Notes under the pieces: model-generated
Seen by the model: the letters and a program-made list of their open reading frames with translations, nothing else
The model's database searches: none
What the model was told of the DNA's origin: nothing
Position numbers and translations under genes: made by a program
Part shown: in pieces, positions 1 to 11,775 of the stretch
Layout: each line of letters starts with the position of its first letter
Numbering within the stretch: position 1 is the stretch's first letter
Assembly: GCA_021234155.1 (NCBI GenBank)
Contig: JAJEKV010000006.1
Location: forward strand, 498,001 to 562,000
From: Isoetes taiwanensis
Lineage: Eukaryota; Streptophyta; Lycopodiopsida; Isoetales; Isoetaceae
DNA: 64,000 bases
Reading direction: 5' to 3'

Positions 1-328
1 ATTGAGTAAGCATCAGTGGCGCATGCTCATCTATGGCCTAAATTCAAATGCACGAACAATATCCAAGCCCAGTGACTACGCAAGCTTCACATATATTGAT
101 GGTCGTCCTCAGTTGCATGGAAACCTTGCTGCTTTTATTAATAGCTCTATCGAGAATCTTGAAGCTACCAATTGTGAATTTGTCGAGGCAAACAAAGACC
201 AAGAAGATTTTTTTAGGCGTAAAATTGACGGGAGATATATCATGGTTTATGCTATAAAAAATTTGTGTGTTGGTGATGAATTGTTCATTGAATATGAATA
301 CGGTAGACCAATACCGGAGGTCCTTTGA
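1..328 (+). CDS. SET-domain fragment (partial, open at window edge)
   Basis: An open frame enters from the left edge and stops at 326-328, giving about 108 visible residues. The pattern fits the C-terminal half of a SET methyltransferase domain. The segment GNLAAFINSS followed by TNCEF sits where SET proteins have the asparagine-cofactor loop, and GDELFIEYEYG occupies the place of the late Gly-Glu-Glu-Leu...Tyr-x-Tyr strand. SET domains transfer methyl groups to lysines, usually on histones. No post-SET cysteines follow. The loop has Ser-Ser where a His-Ser-Cys is common, so activity is doubtful. It lies directly upstream of a CACTA transposase gene on the same strand. That suggests either a captured host exon or an accessory domain of the element, which is an inference. 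The true start lies outside the window. Confidence 0.55.
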   Translation, partial: LSKHQWRMLIYGLNSNARTISKPSDYASFTYIDGRPQLHGNLAAFINSSIENLEATNCEFVEANKDQEDFFRRKIDGRYIMVYAIKNLCVGDELFIEYEYGRPIPEVL

Positions 329-373
329 TGATGTACTCAAATTACTCATATAATTTTCGTCGGAATGCACCCT

Positions 374-447
374 TTTTCTTCTTCTTCTTCGAATTCTTCT
401 TCTTCTTCTTCTTCTTTTTCGAATTCTTCGAATTCTTCTTCTCTTGG
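374..447. repeat. (TTC)n microsatellite with interspersed TTCGAA
   Basis: The stretch is nearly pure TTC repeats broken three times by GAATTCTTC/TTCGAATTC variants. Poly-Ser and poly-Arg readings across it are artefacts of the repeat. Confidence 0.9.
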
Positions 448-879
448 AATGAGATTGCATATATTGAAGATAAACGTGTATTATATCTTCAATATATGCT
501 TTGATTATGACATAAAATTTTATATTTCGTTCGTTATTAAATGCTTAAAATTTAACAAACACGGGCTCTCAATGCATGTATCAATCATGTAAATATTTCG
601 TTTAATCTGACGTGCAGGGTAGGCAAGTGGATATGAGACCACATCCAAGCGTACTGAATTGGCGACATCAAACGTCATTGCGGATAGCAGAATTAGAATA
701 CATTGAGCGGTATATGGTACAAACATGGGCACAACGATAATGAAGAGTACAATGATGAAGATGAGCGGGGAATACGATGATGAAGATGGCGACAATGCCC
801 CTATGGGCGACTTCATGGAAGTTGAGGAACCCATAAGCCGACATGTTAGATGCATTTGGCCCAATCTTGACAACGACCT

Positions 880-3800
880 AGATGACGATATAAATACTCC
901 TAACGATGGTCATGAAGATCACGTTTTATTGGAGGAGGCGCATAAAGCATTATATCCGGTGCAAGCATATCTAGATTGGCGACATCTTTATTGATATTAA
1001 ACCTTCAAGCCAAATTCAAATGGAGCAATGCAGTTACGGCTTTGTTAGAGTAAGTACAATTGCAATCACTTGACTTATTGAATTTGTAGTTGAATGTATC
1101 GTAAAGGTCCGTTTTTTATATGTGTTATTGCAAGAGAAAATACTCCCACAAGGGAACACTATGCCCAAAAGTCGCGACCGAAATAAAAAATATATTGGCA
1201 AACTCTTTGGGTTTAGGCTACCATAAGATTCACGCTTGTCCAAATGATTGCATGGTATATTATCCAGAATGACATCTACAAGAATACGTAAACATGCCCT
1301 AAATGTGGTGCCTCTAGGTACAACGCGGATGCCAAGGGAAAGACCGTCCCGATGAAGGTGGTTCGCTACTTTCCATTGATCCCTCGCATAAGGCTATTGT
1401 TTCGATGTGAATCTCTAGCTTCGCTCATGGGTTGGTGTGCGCTAATGCGCCGAAAGTGACAATGTACTCGCGTGGTTAGTGACTGCAAGCAATGGAAGCA
1501 TATTGATGAAACATGGCCGGAATTTGGAAGAGAGCCCGCGAAATCTCAGATTAGGGTTGGCAACGGATGGTGTTAATCCTTATGGACGTCAATCTACCGC
1601 GTGGTCAACAGCGATGTAGTGTTGATCAACTATAATTTACCACCGTGGTTACTCATGAAGACTAGCCATTTAATGGTAGTACTATTAGTTCGGGGCCGAA
1701 GAAGCCGGAAAGTCTAGATCCGTGATCCGAAAATAGTTATTGATGAGCTTTTGACATTGTGGAGTGAAGGTATTGAAGTTTTCGATGTCTCAAGAGAACT
1801 TCGTCTTTGAACGAAGATTTACCTTGAGAGCAATCTTAATGTGGACAAACGAGCGATTGGCCTAGTTTGTATGAACTCTTTGGACCCAAGTGTCCGGATA
1901 TGCGGCATGTCACTTGTGTGGGTTTGAACAGTTGAACTCACGGGTAGGTCAGCGGCATTGCACAAAAATGTCTATGCAAACTTCAAGAGATATCTACCAA
2001 TGGAAAATCGACTTCGATCGTAGGTCCAAGAGAAAAACATTGATCGAAGAGCCTCCCAAAAGGTTGACAATGAGAGATTGGGGTAACATGTGGGATGTCA
2101 TTTGAAGGAAATAAGGTTAAGGAATGAAGTGGAAAGCATCCTTCTTCCTTCTACCCTATTGGACGAGAATTGAAGATCCATCATCTTCTTGATCCCATGC
2201 ACATCTTTAAAAACGTTTCGGCTGGCGTCTATTTGGAGGCATGTCACCGGGACGTAAGGACACGGATCAAAGACGAGAAGATCTACAAGAAGTTGGATCA
2301 AAATCTAAAGCATGGTTAAATGTCGAAGAAGGAATAAGGCCACAAGTGGATTGGATCGTGCCTAGAAAATGTATGAAACCCGTTCGAAGCGATCAAGGCA
2401 ATAAAGACTCCGGCGGGATATATGCATCGTTGCGTAATTGTTTCTCTAACGAAGGGCGATTAACCTGGGTTGAAATCTCATGATTGGCATAAGATGTTGC
2501 GGTTTGTTATGCCTATTGTTCCGAGGGGTCGTCTGTGAAGCGGTCCACTACGTGCAATATGTCTCCTATCGAGTTTTCGAGGTTAAATGCGGTTTAGAAA
2601 ACTTTCGATCTTTGAACTCTCACTTAACTTTTTTCTTTCTTAAATGATATTTAGATGGATTACAAGGAAGGAGATACCGACAAATGAAATTGCGGACATG
2701 CGAACTAAGGTCGTTGAGGCATGTTGTATGCTAGAGAAAGAATTCCCAACAAGTTTTACGGACATACAAACTCACTTACTAGTGCATTTAGTGGACGAAG
2801 TAGAGCTTGCAGGCACAACAAATCCTAGATGGATGTTTTTATAGAACGCTTTACGAGAAGGTCCTCAAGGACTTCGATGCGTCGGAAGGCAAGGCCGAGG
2901 AGGGTTGCATGGCCGGGGTTGGTTAGCACGAGTCATTATTCTATGTCACATAGAGTTATTGGCGATCTACACCCCAATGCTCCACGATTATGGACCGATG
3001 AAGACACTCCAACTATAATTGGAGAAGTTCAGAAGAAGGAAGACCACGAGAAGAAATTGTTCACACTAGAAGAGCAGGCAAAAAGTCAATAAGTTTCTCA
3101 TCTACAACTCCACTCCCATGGAGAAATGGATAAAAAAAATACGAGGAAGAAAAAATAAAAGAGATGAGGAGAGAAGACGCTATCGACAAAAGAAGATAAA
3201 ACAACCACTTCGGATCATCTAGGGGTCCCGCCAAGTGAGATAAACAATAAATGGCTGCTTTCGAACAACTAGAGATGGCAAGGCAACGTGGCGAACATGT
3301 TTCTAGCGAAGAATTTGCATATGCTAAAGGCGTGTCACTATTTGTAAGTGCAACTTAATAGCATATTATAATTCACGAGTTTCGTTCGTTATTTTGAACA
3401 TTTGTTCCTTTACTTTGTAGTATAATTCATATGCATCAATATGGTCTTCTGGTGCTCGCTTTTCGACGACAAAGTGTGGATCATGGCAAACACACTTATG
3501 ATTGTGGTATATCAAAAAAGTTTAGTACAGTTTGCCAGACTGGTAGTGCAGACCCAAACCCAATCGAGGCAATGTTGGAATGGATTGGTACTATAAAGAC
3601 TATCATGGAGGTTGATGTCGGTAGTGCATTCAAAACAATGTTGTTTGATGCCGAATGGTTTGATCTTTGTGTCTTGGTGCTCATGCCACGATACGCAAAG
3701 ATCCGAGAGGCTGTATTCACTAGATTCAACTCGTCGGTATCGTGGGTCAAGACACACTCGTGAGGGTTGAGCAATGTGAACAAGTATGTTTACTTGGATG

Positions 3801-3905
3801 CAATAAAATTTATATATGTCATTAACAAAGGAACTAATGTAATAGAGGTTTTGTAGGTCACCTTCGTTCCGGATCCTTTGCAAGATCGGTGGTGGTTAAG
3901 TAGTT
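880..3905 (+). pseudogene. CACTA (En/Spm) transposase gene, decayed
   Basis: Blocks of a TNPD-type transposase occur in the expected order on the plus strand but in shifting frames. Around 925-1290 there is the N-terminal region with CPNDCMVYY-like and zinc-type CPKCGASRYN signatures. Around 1330-1800 come the strings RYFPLIPRIRLLFR and YNLPPWLLMK typical of Transposase_21, and 2120-2260 encodes a PYW followed by LDPMHIFKNV. DUF4218 is at 2644-2860 (CMLEKEFPTSF, HLLVHLVDEVE, RWMF). A DUF4216-like end at 3560-3900 includes VTFVPDPLQDRWWL. The family cuts and pastes DNA flanked by CACTA termini. Many stops and frameshifts show that this copy cannot make a full transposase, although some breaks may be introns. 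The order and spacing leave little doubt about the family. Confidence 0.85.
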
Positions 3906-5032
3906 CCATGTAAGGCTCGCTCCGCCGCATATTTGAAGGTGAAGAAGAGATGGCGGTCGAATAGAGAGGTTGGGGGCTAGACTATTGTCATGATAGAAGA
4001 CTACCATCGATTGAACCTTCATTACTTTATTATGATTATATTTTCTTCCCACATATGAATAAGAAAATACTTTGGCATCTTAATTTGTGTATACTACAAA
4101 CCATATTAGGCAACATTAGTATTGCAACCCGAAGTTATCATAGACATTTATGCCAAGTTAATTGGCGAGCCTAGTATAGACCTATGGCTTGCAAAAGCCG
4201 TCGAGGCTGATCCTATATCTGATTGAGTACACGCTTTATGTTTAATTAATCATAAAATGTGAAGATTCCCTTCAAAATGCAAGATTCATATACAAAAATC
4301 ATATATGTATTCCCTTCAAAATACAAAATTCATATAAAAACCCATACACAATTCAAATATACAAAACAAAGTGGATGCCGGTGCACATCTAGCGGTATAT
4401 ATCAAAGATCCGGTGTGATCCACTCGCGCAGGCTCGAAGGTGCTCGGACGGTGATTTCCTCCACCCCGTCCGAACAAGCCTCCCGGCATGGAATCAAGCC
4501 CCTCAGGCATGGTGTCATTTCCCCAAGGAATTCATGTACAAGCACTTTCCGCATGCCCTGGTTGGTGCGGTGCAACCTTTGAAAGTAGGGCTTGACAAAT
4601 GTTTCCCTTCCCAAAGGACCCTATCCTCTAGCATACGGGCCAAGCACAACGAGCTCACCATGCATTTCTTGGGCATTTGAGCTGTATTGAGGGAAGGTCC
4701 GGCCTCCCGACGCGGCGAGGTCTTTCTTGACCCCTATCACGCAGCTTTGTCATGGCTTGCTTGAACTCGGCCTTTCTTGGGGTTAGGTTCGTCTCTAGCC
4801 ACTCGTGGCCGAGGCGATTGGGTGCTCAGCCGGCCGCGGCCTCAGTGCGGCATCAGCGGGCATGCATCGGGGAGAAGCGGCCATGGCGATCACGGTGAGG
4901 AGCTCGGCGAAGGAGGAGGAGGAGGAGGAAGCCGGAGGCGGAGGGGAGGACGGAGGGAGGCGGAGAAGCTGGAGGACTAATAGGGCAATATATATGCGAA
5001 AACAAAACAAATTTCGTACGACGTCGCAAATG
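3906..5032. other. Non-coding part of CACTA unit, purine-rich tract
   Basis: No coding region is supportable here. Short frames on both strands are low-complexity. A GGAGGAGGAGG-type purine tract runs from about 4910 to 4970. The segment lies between the DUF4216-like end of the transposase and the subterminal repeats, so it is probably the 3' part of the first CACTA unit. Confidence 0.5.
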
Positions 5033-5118
5033 CGGTGAACGTCGTTATAGACGTCGTTTAACGACGTCGGTACGTCGTTTAACGACGTCGGTACGTCGTT
5101 AAACGACGTCCTGTTCCT
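5033..5118. repeat. CACTA subterminal palindromic repeat cluster (first unit)
   Basis: About 85 bp hold four closely packed copies or half copies of the palindrome ACGTCGTTTAACGACGT separated by GGT. The same motif recurs at about 10160-11170 and 17815-18340. In En/Spm elements, clusters of short repeats near the ends bind the TNPA protein, and this cluster is a candidate for that role. No CACTA terminus is visible next to it. Confidence 0.7.
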
Positions 5119-5260
5119 TTAAATGTCAGCCGGCCGGCTTTCATTTTTCCCATTTCTTTTATGATTTGAGTATTGCGCTACTCGCTTTGAACGATCCTCG
5201 GATCCTAGTTTTTCATTGCAGTTATTGTGAGAGTTTTTTCTTTATTGCTTTTTGAGATAC

Positions 5261-5790
5261 ATGGCCATGGAAGGTATGCTTCGACGCTTGAACCAGATTC
5301 AGGAGGAGATGAGGATTCAAGAGCAGAGAGATATGGAACCTGTCTTCACAAGTAAGGCTACACTCTGTAGTTTATAGACTTTATTGTATTTTCTCTATTT
5401 TCTAATCTATAGCTTGGTGTAGGAGCCGTCGAGGGCATGAGAAGGAAGGGAATCCTCCGTGAACCCCCTCCTCCACTCGAAGATGAGGACTATGAAACAA
5501 CGATCCATCGGATGAAGGTATTAAAGAAGTATGTGATTGGTGAGAAAGGCGACCGAATTGCTAGGAACCGAGGAGTCGCCTAGCATGATGAGGGTGCTTC
5601 TTGAAAAGATGGTCGGGGTTTGGAAGCACCACGGGAAAAATAACATTAACATGATACTAAGCGTCGACATGGCTGCCGCTTGGACATACTTGACATGGAG
5701 CTATGGTTCAAAGGGGATGGACAAGTGGAGGACTTCACGATGGAAACCATAAGCCAAGCTCATGAGGAGTATGCTGAATTGTTCAAGTGA
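5261..5790 (+). pseudogene. Small two-exon unit of unknown function, frameshifted
   Basis: An ATG at 5261 opens a short frame starting MAMEGMLRRLNQIQEEM, a charged and probably helical segment, which runs to a donor-like GTAAGG near 5352. A GTAG acceptor at about 5420 leads to a longer second exon (5423-5790). The second exon is readable only by changing frame around 5550 and again near 5700. It contains a KMVGVWKHHGKNN segment, and a polyadenylation-type AATAAA follows at about 5799. The unit begins about 140 bp after the subterminal repeats, as a CACTA-internal gene might. I do not recognise the family. Confidence 0.4.
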
Positions 5791-5799
5791 TCTTTTGTT

Positions 5800-6180
5800 C
5801 AATAAACCTATGTTTTGTACATTGTTATATTTTCTCTTGGGTACAATCTAGCATTGATACATGCATAAACATGATCATTGGATCCCCTTCTTGATTCGAT
5901 TTGCCATTTGAACTGAGGTTTTCTGCGACATTTCGACTTGGAATTTGGTAGAACCAGCTTCTGAGATTATTTGTGGTTTGGACTCTCCTGTAGCTCTTAC
6001 AAATGGGACACTTCCATGTTCTAAATCTTTCAAATGCACATTCTTAGAAGTTTGTGATGGACAGTCAGCTTGGATTTTTTCTCCAACTTTGATAGAAGCA
6101 GACCACTAAATTTATGTTTCTTTGTGGCTTGAAGTCAATTTGCATCTTCCAAATCTTCCAAATCGGTTCGGTTGCCTCAT
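5800..6180. other. Intergenic, no feature seen
   Basis: AT-rich sequence with no supportable gene or repeat, between the small two-exon unit and the GC-rich repeat array. Confidence 0.5.
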
Positions 6181-9100
6181 AGCGGGCTGCCAAAACGACG
6201 GTTCTAATGCTAACCTTTTGACCTAAACCTTCTCCGAAAATTCCAAAAATTGGGTCGTGTCTTTGGAGATGAATTAGGGATCCAAGCGGCAAAAATCAGA
6301 ATTTATTTTCGTGCAATGCATTAATTACGAATTTATGAGTGTGTTGCCCTTGCAAAAGCGCCCCAGAGCTTCTAATTGCCACATCGGGAGGAGGACAGGT
6401 CCAAACTCCGTTCCGTCGGTTCCCTTGCTATGCGTTCTCGGCGCATGACTTCGACCATGTTCCAAGCGCAACCCGGGACTTCGGCCCCCAAAGCGTAAAC
6501 CCTTCTAGAGCACGGCAGCCCACGGGGTTTACGTTTGGAGGCCCTCTCCTTGTTAGATTCGGTAGGGACCTTGCGGCGTGTCTTGAAGTGGAGTTGGGGT
6601 GTTGGCGCCTTGGGCGCGGACCCTAAAATCCCTCCGAGGCAGCTTGCCCCAAATTTCCTCTCCCCAAGGCCACAGGGAAGGGCGGGCAACCTTCCTCTCC
6701 GGGAACCCGATTTTGGCTCTCCCAATGGACTCGAGCGTTGACATTGCCACAGGGACCAAGTTCTTGGCGGAAGACCGGGGACTCGGCCCCAAACGTAAAC
6801 CCTTCTAGAGCACGGCAACCCACGGGGTTTACGTTTGGGGAGGCCCTCTCCTTGTCCGGTGGTAGGGACTTTGCGCCATGTCTTGAAGTGGAGTTGGGGT
6901 GTGGCCTTGAGCCGATACTAAAATCCCTCAGGAAGGCTGCTTGCCCGAATTTCCCTCTCCCAAGGCCCAGGGGAAGGACGGGCAACCTCCCCTCACCGGA
7001 AACGCGATTTGGCTCTGCCAATGGACTCATAACGACAACATTGCCACAGGGACCAAGTTTCGTGGCGGAAGACGGGACTCGGCCCCAAAGCGTAAACCCT
7101 TCTAGAGCACAGCAGCCCACGGGGTTTACGTTTGAGGCCCTCTCCTTGTCGGTCGGTAGGGACCTTTAGCGTGTCTTGAAGTGGAGTTGGGCTGTTGGCC
7201 TTGAGGCTTGGACCCTAAAATCCCTCCGGGCTTGCCCCAAATTTCCTCTCCCCAAGGCCACAGGGGCCGGACGGGCAACCTCCCCTCTCCGGAATCGCGA
7301 TTTGGCTCTGCCAATGGACTCAGAACGTCGACATTGCCCTGGGGACCAAGTTACGTGGCCGGAAGACCACCCGAACTCCAAGAAGCCAAAGTAGCTCACT
7401 TCCATCACACTCCTAGTCAATTGGCCTAGGATGTGGATGCACGGGGATCTTGTCGTGGAGGCGTGAGTGTTTCTTTCTTTTGCAAAACGACCCAGTGTAA
7501 CTTGCTCCCTAGGGTAATTTAGCCATTAAGGACGATTTTTGCGGGGGTCGATTTGCCATTCTGGCCTCCCGGTGCGAGCGACAAAAGCAGTCTTGGTTTC
7601 TACAAAGAGGCCCGACATCAGGGGGCGCCTGGTTTTGACAAGTTCTCCGGACGATTTGGAATCTTTTGGGCCTTCGAAGAGGGGCCCATGAGCGGAGGAT
7701 CCAGCGGTGGGATAGGGGGCGGGCTCGGGAGGGTGGTCATTAGCGTCTGTTGACCAGGGGCTGGCTGCCCGAGGAAGGGCTGCCTCGGGAACTTTTTTTT
7801 GGATCCCGCCTCCTGGGGGTCAGGACTCTCCCCCTTCTTGAGAAATCCACCTGCAAGGTCCACGGCCTTGTTTGACTTGGGAAGGGTGCCGGCTCGGTTG
7901 CCCACCTTGGGCTCCCCGACCGTTCTAATGCTAACCCTTTGACCTAGACCTTCTCCAAAAATTCGAAAATTGGGCGTGTCTTTGGAGATGAATTAGGGAT
8001 CCAGCCGCAAAATCGGAATTTATTTTCGTGCAATGCATTAATTCTGCGAATTCTGAATGTCTTGCCATGCAAAAGCGCCCCCGACTTCTACTTGCCACAT
8101 CGGGAGGAGGACAGGCCCAAACTCCGCTCCGTCCGGTTCCCCTTGCTCCGTATTCTTTCTGCTGCTTCGGCCAGGTCCCAAGTGCACAGACCGGGGACTC
8201 GGCCCCCAAAGCGCATAACGGTTCTAGAGCACGGCAGCCCACGGGGTTTACGTTTGAGGCCCTCTCCTTGTCGGTCGGTAGGGACCCAGCGTGTCTTGAA
8301 GTGGAGTTGGGGTGTTGGCCTTGAGGAGCGGACCCTAAAATCCCTCCGGTTGCTTGCCCCAAATTTCCCTCTCCCAAGGCCACAGGGGCCGGACAGGCGA
8401 CCTCCCTCTCGGGAATGCGATGCGGCTCGCCAATGGACTCGGAAGCGTCGACATTGCCACAGGGACCAAGTTAGGTGGCGGAAGACCACCCGAACTCCAA
8501 GAAGCGCCAAAGTAGCTCACTTCCATCACACTCCTAGTCAATTGGCCTAGGATGTGGATGCCGGATCTTGTCGTGGAGGGCGTGAGTGTTTCTTTCTTTT
8601 GCAAAACCGGCCCAGGTGTAACTTGCTCCCTAGGGTAATTTCGCCATTAGGACGATTTGGGGGGTCGATTTGCCATTAGAGACCTCCCGGTGCGAGCGAC
8701 AAAGCAACCCCGGTTTCTACAAGGCCGACATCGGGGACGCCAGCGGTTTGACAAGTTCTCCCGGACCGATCTGGAATCTTTTGGGCCTTCGAAGAGGGGG
8801 GCCCATGAGCGGAGGATCAACGGCCGGATAGGGGGAACAGGGCTCCGGGAGGGTGGTCATTAGCGTGCGCCCGGGGAGCGCCGCCAGAAGGGCGCCTGGG
8901 GAACTTTTTGGATCCCGCCTCACGGGGTGGGACTCTCCCCTCTTGTGAGGGGATCCCCGCAAGGTCCCGGCCTCGTTTGACTTGGGGAAGGGTGCGGCTG
9001 GGGTTGCCACCGCGGGCTCCCCAAGCCCGATTCTAATGCTAACCCTTTGACCTAGACCTTCTCCGAAAATTCCGAAAATTGGGCCGTGTGCTGGAGATGA

Positions 9101-9480
9101 ATTAGGGATCCAGCCGGCAAAAAATCGGAATTTATTTTCGTGCAATGCATTAATTGCGAATTTACGAATGTCTTGCCACTGCAAAAGTGCCCCCCGACTT
9201 CTACTTGCCACATCGGGAGGAGGACAGGCCCAAACTCCGCTCCGTCAGTTCCCCTTGCTCCGTATTCTCGGCTGCTGCTTCTCGGCCAGATCCCAAGTGC
9301 AAAAGGACAGGGACTCGGCCCCCAAAATGCAAACCCTTCTAGAGCACGGCAGCCCACGGGGTTTACGTTTGAGGAGGCCCTCTCCTTGTCGGTCATTAGG
9401 GACCTTGCGCCGTGTCTTGAAGTGGAGTTGGGGTGTTGACGCCAGAGCGCGGACCCTAAAATCCCTCCGGAAGCTGGTAT
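6180..9480. repeat. GC-rich higher-order tandem repeat array with conserved stem-loop
   Basis: The array has two levels. A long block beginning TTCTAATGCTAACC occurs near 6199, 7925 and 9031. Within and between blocks, a segment of about 300 bp recurs; its signature CGTAAACCCTTCTAGAGC is near 6497, 6796, 7091, 8210 and 9330. A second module (GTGTTTCTTTCTTTTGCAAAA) is near 7470 and 8588. Copies differ by many one-base indels, so reading frames across the array are not conserved and I read it as non-coding. The signature is an inverted repeat: arms CGTAAACCC and GGGTTTACG flank a loop of roughly 22-26 bases. The array may be a satellite or stacked remnants of one element. Confidence 0.8.
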
Positions 9481-9548
9481 TTATAGTTCATACTTTGGTC
9501 TCTATTGTGTTTACCGTGTTATTATGTTCTCTAAATATTCATGTATGT

Positions 9549-9662
9549 ATGATACACGGGTACTGCACGTGTATACAACCCCTGCATAAGGTCTATGATA
9601 CAGGGTACTGTACACGTGTATACAACCCCTGCATAAGGTCTATGATACAGGGTACTGTAAAC
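9549..9662. repeat. 46-47 bp minisatellite, about 2.5 copies
   Basis: The unit starting GATACAGGGTACTGTACACG begins at about 9551, 9597 and 9644. The later copies are nearly identical, and each includes a CACGTGTATACAACCCCTGC stretch. Confidence 0.85.
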
Positions 9663-9695
9663 GTGCATTAATTATGAATTAAGTGCCAACAAATA

Positions 9696-9959
9696 TTGGT
9701 AATGAGTATACTTGTTCATTCTGTTATAAACTTGCAGATCTTATATGAAGCTGAGACTCTGAAGCTGTGTCCAAAACCCTTAGCAGTAATCTATGAAGAG
9801 GCTGCAGCCATATATGAAGTTGTATGTGATCATGCACGAGAGAATATGGCAAATCAAAGAAGCTCTTCTTGCAGCTTTGCATGGACTGTAGCTGGGCATG
9901 CCTTGTGTAGATTGTATGCAGAGGAGCAACCTGGTGAGCCATATGTTTGCCTTTACTAG
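9696..9959 (+). pseudogene. Possible RNA-dependent RNA polymerase C-terminal fragment
   Basis: An 87-residue frame ends at a stop at 9957-9959. It includes YEEAAAIYEVVCDHA and SFAWTVAGHALCRLYAEE. This spacing of an Ala-rich helix followed by Phe-Ala-Trp-x-Val-Ala-Gly recalls the C-terminal region of plant RDR proteins of the RDR3/4/5 type. I recognise the resemblance only by eye and could not search. RDRs make double-stranded RNA in silencing. No polymerase catalytic motif is present nearby, so this would be a displaced exon or pseudogene piece. It lies between the satellite array and the second CACTA unit. Confidence 0.3.
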
Positions 9960-10159
9960 GTCATGGTCAAGTGGTGGCAAGCTTGATTTAGTATGAAAGT
10001 ATGCAAGTGAAGCTCAATGGTGCACAAGTCTGGTTTATTAAAGTGGATAGATAAACAAGGATGGAGAGAAATCTAAGTGGATAGATAAACAAGGATAGAT
10101 AAAATACATAAGTAATGAAACAAATCTAAGTTGCTAATAATATTAACTTAAAAAAAAGG

Positions 10160-11170
10160 ACACGTCGTTTGGAACCGAAACATCGTTATAAACCTCGTTC
10201 AACTAAAAAATTACGAGGCGTGATAAAAAAAAAGATTGCTAATAATAATAACTTAATTAAAAAAAAGGGACACGTCGTTATAAACCAAAACGTCGTCAAA
10301 TGAAAGCATAGGGCTCTAGAATAGGTATAGCTTAATCGTCCAAATCCGTAGATTGCCAACAAATTAATTGTGAAGGGCGGTCAGCATTCGTCCCTATGGA
10401 CTCATTATGGAGTGTAATCTAAATTGAATATCTCGAACTCGAAATTCAAGGTGAGTAGGATATATTATATTAAGGTGATTTATTTCTTTGAAGGATCTAT
10501 CTTGTGCCACCACAATATAGATAAAAAACATAAGTAATAAAACAAATAGATCTAAGTTGGTAACTTAATAAAAAAATAAAAAAGACACGTTGGTATACAC
10601 ATTGGCGTCGTTATAAACGTCGTTTAACGACTATTACAGAATGCTCATTCGTCATTCCCGCAAATACGGCCCACCTCTTTTCTCTGCTATGTTTATGCAG
10701 ATCGAATATTGTAGCTCCGATCCATCGGTGAAAAAGCATTTTTAATCATCTAAGTTCGTCGAAAAGATAAAAATTTGAGTTTGATTTCTACATTTTCTAT
10801 CACAAAAATGTCCGAGGTGGAGGCAAACCGGACTTTCAACATCCCTGTTCAAGAGCAGCTTCTCGAGTTAGATTATTGCGATAAATGACCCCTCCATCGG
10901 GTAACAATCCTTCTTTGTATAATAATTATAATTATAATAATAACTTATAATTATAACTTAATAAAAACAAGGCACGCGTCGTTTAACACAAAGACGTCGT
11001 TATGGACGTCGGTCAACGACTATAACAGACTATAACAAATAGATCTAAGTTGCTAACTTAATTAAAAAAAAGGACACGTTGGTATACACATTGACGTCGT
11101 TATGGACGTCGTTCAACGACTATAACAGACGTCGTTAAATGACGTTACGACGTCGTTAAACGACGCGTCA
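10160..11170. repeat. Left subterminal repeat region of the second CACTA element
   Basis: ACGTCGTT and its palindromic partner occur near 10162, 10270, 10612, 10976, 11004, 11094-11120 and 11130-11165. They are embedded in AT-rich units that repeat the phrase AAATCTAAGTTGCTAA plus an A-run and ACACGT. At least five such units of unequal length are stacked. No gene is present here. Confidence 0.75.
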
Positions 11171-11689
11171 GAACTTTTTTACGTAAACGGGGCGGCTTTT
11201 TCCGCCTTTCTAGTTTTTTGTTCTAAGCGGGAGGAGGAGTTTTTAGGTGGCGATTTTTGGCGCGGATCATCCTTGCGGTCCTTTCCAAGCTTCAAGCAAG
11301 CATCCAAAGGTATTTCAATGGATCAATCAACTCTATTTTTGAATTAGGCTTGTTGTTTGATAGATTTAGGGCTTCTTGTTTTTTCTTGTTTGTTTTCAAT
11401 CCATCCCATTTCTATCCTCCTCTTCTTTCCATCCTTGTTTTTCTTCAATCCATTTCGCCTCTTCTTAGTATGAATCGAATCCTCCTCCTTCTTCTTCCAA
11501 TCTTATTCCAATCATTGGTTTTTTCCTTCTAATCTTCCGTTCTTCCAATCTTCTATTCATTTTCTTCTTCTTCTTCTTCATCACTTTCTCATTCTATTCA
11601 ATCTTTCTTTCCTATCTCCCCTTTCTTCTTCTTCTTCTTCTATTTCTTCTTCTTCTTCCTCTTCTATTTTTTTTTTCCATGGAAGAAGA

Positions 11690-11775
11690 GGGACGTCGTT
11701 GAAAGACGAGGCCCATTCTTCCTCTATTTTTTATTACAAGAAGGGGACGTCGTTGAAAGACGAGGCCCCTTCTTT
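11690..11775. repeat. Two copies of GACGTCGTTGAAAGACGAGG, about 54 bp apart
   Basis: The phrase GGACGTCGTTGAAAGACGAG occurs near 11691 and 11745, each time followed by GCCCC/GCCCATTCTT. It is a variant of the ACGTCG subterminal motif with an imperfect palindrome. Long T-runs follow (about 11786-11812 and 11896-11914). Confidence 0.7.

Noticed and set aside
365-592. Ser-rich and Arg-rich frames on both strands
   Set aside because: They are translations of a (TTC)n microsatellite and have no other support.
6339-9439. Many overlapping frames of 60-170 codons on both strands
   Set aside because: They come from GC-rich tandem repeats. Homologous units are read in different frames because of indels, so no frame is conserved.
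9549-9662. CRISPR-like array
   Set aside because: The unit repeats without distinct spacers, and the context is a plant nuclear genome. It is a plain minisatellite.
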